Shown here one piece after another: positions 5,700 to 7,748 of a DNA stretch of 7,748 nt. A model generated the notes under the pieces. The model had not been told where the DNA came from. It was given only the letters and a program-made list of their open reading frames with translations, and did no database searches. The DNA is from Candidatus Woesearchaeota archaeon (GTDB lineage Archaea > Nanobdellota > Nanobdellia > Woesearchaeales > WJKV01): the NCBI GenBank assembly GCA_019323495.1, contig JAHWHE010000044.1, positions 1-7,748 of the forward strand, written 5' to 3'. Within the stretch, counting starts at the first letter, position 1, and every line of letters starts with the position of its first letter. The translations under genes and the position numbers were made by a program.

Positions 5700-6539
5700 A
5701 TGATTATCCCGCTTGTAGCAGCAATTAGTGGAGCTATTTCATTGATTTTAAGCAAAAAGCTTCTTTCTGAGAAGATAGACTATAGGCTGTTCGCTTCTTT
5801 CGGCATGATCCAATTGTTCTTCATCATGCTTTTTGTTTCTCCTATCATGTTCGATGTAAAAGCAAGCATGTTCACAGTGACAAGCATCTTGCTGCTTGTT
5901 TTGGTTGGGGTGATAGCTGCAGCATACAACCTGTTTTTCTATCACGGCCTCAGCGAGGACACCTTGGTTGATGCAGAAAGCGTCATCATGATTTCCCCAT
6001 TGTTGACTACGCTTTTGTCAGTAGTATTTTTTGTTGATGAGAGAAATCTTCTGATCATAATCCCTGCGATTGCAGCGGGCGGCGCATTAATATTCTCTCA
6101 CATAAGAAAACACCATTTGATTTTCAGCAAGGGCGACGAATACCTATTGCTGTCGTTAGGCCTGGTTGCTATAGAAGCATTGTTCATTAAATTGCTGTTG
6201 AGAAGCTTCATGCCGTTCAGCGCATATTTTCTTAGGGTAGCTATTGTTGCATTCATCTTATGGGTTATTGTAAGGCCGCAATTCACTAGACTCTCATTCA
6301 AAACAATAACCAAGATGGCGATATTCAATGTTTTCGTGCTTATCAGCTTTGTGCTTGTTTATTCGAGCTACAAGATTCATGGAGTAGTATACACCACTTT
6401 GATAATGACACTCCTGCCAGTCATGGTGATAAGCTGGGCATTCATAGTTGATAGAGAGAAACTACAATTGAGGAAATTCATTGCGATTGCAGTCATCCTT
6501 CTCAGTATTTTCGCGGTTCAATTTCTGCTTGGAAAATAA
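5700..6539 (+). CDS. EamA/DMT-family membrane transporter
   Basis: A 279-residue integral membrane protein with about ten hydrophobic segments in two repeated halves, typical of the drug/metabolite transporter superfamily (usual length 280-310). The repeat signature is seen twice: ISPLLTTLLSVVFFVDERNL (98-117) followed by IIPAIAAGGALIF (120-132), and LLPVMVISWAFIVDREKL (238-255) followed by FIAIAVILLSIFAVQF (260-275). Each is the 'P...........E' helix followed by a glycine- or small-residue-rich final helix. Members export or import amino acids, nucleotides, sugars or other metabolites; the substrate is not visible here. It lies 21 bases after the DUF504 gene with its own ribosome binding site, so it is probably the last gene of the hydrolase operon. 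It converges on the Nudix gene with only 6 bases between them. Confidence 0.85.
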   Translation: MIIPLVAAISGAISLILSKKLLSEKIDYRLFASFGMIQLFFIMLFVSPIMFDVKASMFTVTSILLLVLVGVIAAAYNLFFYHGLSEDTLVDAESVIMISPLLTTLLSVVFFVDERNLLIIIPAIAAGGALIFSHIRKHHLIFSKGDEYLLLSLGLVAIEALFIKLLLRSFMPFSAYFLRVAIVAFILWVIVRPQFTRLSFKTITKMAIFNVFVLISFVLVYSSYKIHGVVYTTLIMTLLPVMVISWAFIVDREKLQLRKFIAIAVILLSIFAVQFLLGK

Positions 6540-6545
6540 TTAAAA

Positions 6546-7607
6546 TCAAGAATAACTATTTTGAGGAAATCTTGAAACTGTTTCACTTATGGCTTTTGCA
6601 GCATCGACATCTACAGTTAACCCATAATCTCTAAGAATACTAGTTAATTCTGCAGAGGTAGTAGCCTGCGCATTGACAATCTGAACAATGTGTTCATCTT
6701 CCAGTCCTGGAATTTTCAAATCATGCAATGCATCACAAAGCCTTTTCGTCTGCTCAGGCGCAAGGATCATGTAAACATGAGGATAGAGAATCTTGCTCCA
6801 GCTCTCTAGACCAGCCACTATGCCTTTCTCAGCCACCATCGCATCAAGAGGAACTAGTCTTCCTTCTAATTGATCTGGCTCATTTGTTTCAATGTCAGGC
6901 CTGCCCCCTTTTATCAGGAACACAACTCCGAAATGCACTTTTCCCACGCTGTTGCTGTCGTCATTTATGTAGCCAATTACTTTTGGCAGTCTGTCTCTAG
7001 GGTAAGTGACTTCTTCGTCGAACTCTCTCTTCATACCTGTCCATAACGGTGACGCAAATTGTTCAGGGCTTACCCCAGAATTAAGAGGCAGCCTCCAAAA
7101 GCGCGCATTTTCTCGCAGAAGTCTTTGTGTCTTCTCATCCTCTGCATCTTCTGGATTGATGTGCCCGCCTATGCCGATCGAATAAAGATTGTGAAGTCTC
7201 TGCTCTGTGCTTCCTGTCAGCCGCTTCATCAGGAAAATATACGGACGCCCGTGCTCAGAGTAAGTGAAAACGCAGTAAGGGATAATCTGCTTCCTGTTAG
7301 GATTGTTTTCAACAACCTGCCGTATTGCGAATTGCGTGCGGTTAGGATCATAAATAGTATTAAGAAAACCTTTGTTTGCTGCTTCTGCACTCAGAAACCC
7401 TTCAAAATAATGATCGTGCTGTGGTCCGAACAGATGGCTCCTGTCAACTACTAGAACTTCCTCTGCTTTCTGGCCAGGCAATGTTATCAGCTCTATCTGT
7501 TCTTCTGGAATGTCATCTCCTATTAATTCTTCAGAAGCTTGGGCTGCATTAGGCAGGGTTCCTGCTTGTCTCTCTGCATTCTTCTTCTTTTTCTTCTTTC
7601 TTGACAT
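6546..7607 (-). CDS. Nudix-family protein (COG4112-like predicted phosphoesterase)
   Basis: A 353-residue protein with a Nudix hydrolase core resembling COG4112. The family-like stretch begins at VLVVDRSHLFG (51-61), continues through FEGFL and KQIIPYCVF (106-114), YSIGIGGHINPED (142-154), GMKREFDEEV (191-200) and IGYINDDSNSVGKVHFGVVF (211-230), and ends with QLEGRLVPLDAM (246-257). The Nudix box is split: G147 and E153 start it, while the catalytic REFDEEV with E198 and E199 comes about 40 residues later, longer than the usual spacing, and the glycine after the EE is absent. Nudix proteins cleave a pyrophosphate linked to another group; the substrate is unknown. There is a lysine-rich N terminus (RKKKKKK at 3-9) with a flexible acidic linker to residue 48, and a C-terminal extension of about 70 residues with no recognised domain. 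A GGGGG ribosome binding site is 4 bases upstream. Confidence 0.8.
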   Translation of the reverse strand: MSRKKKKKKNAERQAGTLPNAAQASEELIGDDIPEEQIELITLPGQKAEEVLVVDRSHLFGPQHDHYFEGFLSAEAANKGFLNTIYDPNRTQFAIRQVVENNPNRKQIIPYCVFTYSEHGRPYIFLMKRLTGSTEQRLHNLYSIGIGGHINPEDAEDEKTQRLLRENARFWRLPLNSGVSPEQFASPLWTGMKREFDEEVTYPRDRLPKVIGYINDDSNSVGKVHFGVVFLIKGGRPDIETNEPDQLEGRLVPLDAMVAEKGIVAGLESWSKILYPHVYMILAPEQTKRLCDALHDLKIPGLEDEHIVQIVNAQATTSAELTSILRDYGLTVDVDAAKAISETVSRFPQNSYS

Positions 7608-7611
7608 AGTT

Positions 7612-7619
7612 CCCCCTTT
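7612..7619 (-). promoter_or_regulatory. G-rich ribosome binding site of the Nudix gene
   Basis: The minus strand reads AAAGGGGG, then AACT and the ATG at 7607. The leader TTATAAAGGGGG resembles that of the truncated lipoprotein (TTATAAGGGGGTG). Confidence 0.55.
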
Positions 7620-7638
7620 ATAAGAGAATATTTAGGAC

Positions 7639-7647
7639 TATAAAAAG
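7639..7647 (-). promoter_or_regulatory. TATA promoter of the Nudix gene
   Basis: The minus strand reads CTTTTTATA, centred near 7643 and about 36 bases before the ATG. This predicts a leader of roughly 10 bases, enough for the GGGGG ribosome binding site. The T run in it may also serve to end transcription of the gene at the right edge. Confidence 0.5.
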
Positions 7648-7671
7648 TTAATGCTCTTGCTGTCGGAATTT

Positions 7672-7748
7672 CTACAGGCACTTCAATTCGCCTGTGATCT
7701 TGTCGATTTCCTCTTCAGAAGCAGGCCCTATTGCTCCGCAGGTCATTG
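7672..7748 (-). CDS. 3' end of an unidentified gene (cut by window edge)
   Basis: The minus strand has an open frame from the window edge to a TAG at 7674-7672, encoding MTCGAIGPASEEEIDKITGELK and CL at its end. Its acidic and lysine-rich composition fits a real protein C terminus, and it lies upstream of the Nudix gene on the same strand. The first ATG in view could be internal or could begin a 24-residue peptide; the window edge does not allow a decision. I do not recognise the family. The opposite strand is also open here (from 7651), which lowers confidence. Confidence 0.4.
   Translation of the reverse strand, partial: MTCGAIGPASEEEIDKITGELKCL

Noticed and set aside
7651..7748. A plus-strand open frame starting with ATG at 7651 and running off the edge
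   Set aside because: The only TATA-like sequence is about 8 bases before the ATG, too close; the minus-strand frame has a more protein-like composition and fits the direction of its neighbour. It cannot be fully excluded.
1..7748. tRNA genes, CRISPR repeats, insertion sequences or attachment sites
   Set aside because: The gaps between genes are all under 100 bases and are filled by promoter and ribosome-binding signals; I saw no cloverleaf, no regularly spaced repeats and no transposase or terminal inverted repeats.

Overview
This looks like a piece of an archaeal chromosome with moderate to low GC, most plausibly from an uncultivated lineage of the DPANN type (inference; no marker gene is present). 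Evidence for archaea: a COG2521-type predicted methyltransferase and a UPF0248/DUF504 protein, both families known mainly from archaea, plus TATA-box promoters. At four genes the TATA box is centred about 26-27 bases before the start codon, which implies leaderless mRNAs. The gaps between genes are short (6 to 91 bases), and I see no RNA gene, mobile element, CRISPR array or origin. No gap approaches 300 bases.

Layout. The left third (1-2528) is read on the minus strand: a truncated lipoprotein gene (1-71), a SAM-dependent methyltransferase (130-936), a second full-length lipoprotein paralogous to the first (981-1526), and an LpxC-like deacetylase (1572-2528). A 91-base divergent promoter region follows. 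The plus strand then carries a 627-residue protein joining an APC-type amino-acid permease to a C-terminal methyltransferase (2620-4503), a TIM-barrel metal-dependent hydrolase (4546-5421), a DUF504 protein starting inside the hydrolase stop codon (5418-5678), and an EamA/DMT membrane transporter (5700-6539). The right end is minus strand again: a COG4112-like Nudix protein (6546-7607), convergent with the transporter and only 6 bases from it, then the 3' end of another gene (7672-7748).

How the genes may work together. The hydrolase, DUF504 and EamA genes have operon-like spacing; the permease-methyltransferase gene just upstream is on the same strand but the hydrolase has its own TATA box. 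A shared pathway is not evident. On the left, exported lipoproteins next to an LpxC-like enzyme hint at a cell-envelope theme, but this is only an inference from position.

Most worth a second look: the LpxC-like enzyme in an archaeal setting, which keeps its zinc ligands but has lost other conserved residues; the transporter-methyltransferase fusion; the lipoprotein duplication that carried its promoter and ribosome binding site with it; and the apparent split between leaderless genes and genes with a G-rich ribosome binding site. I found no clear new defence or mobile system.
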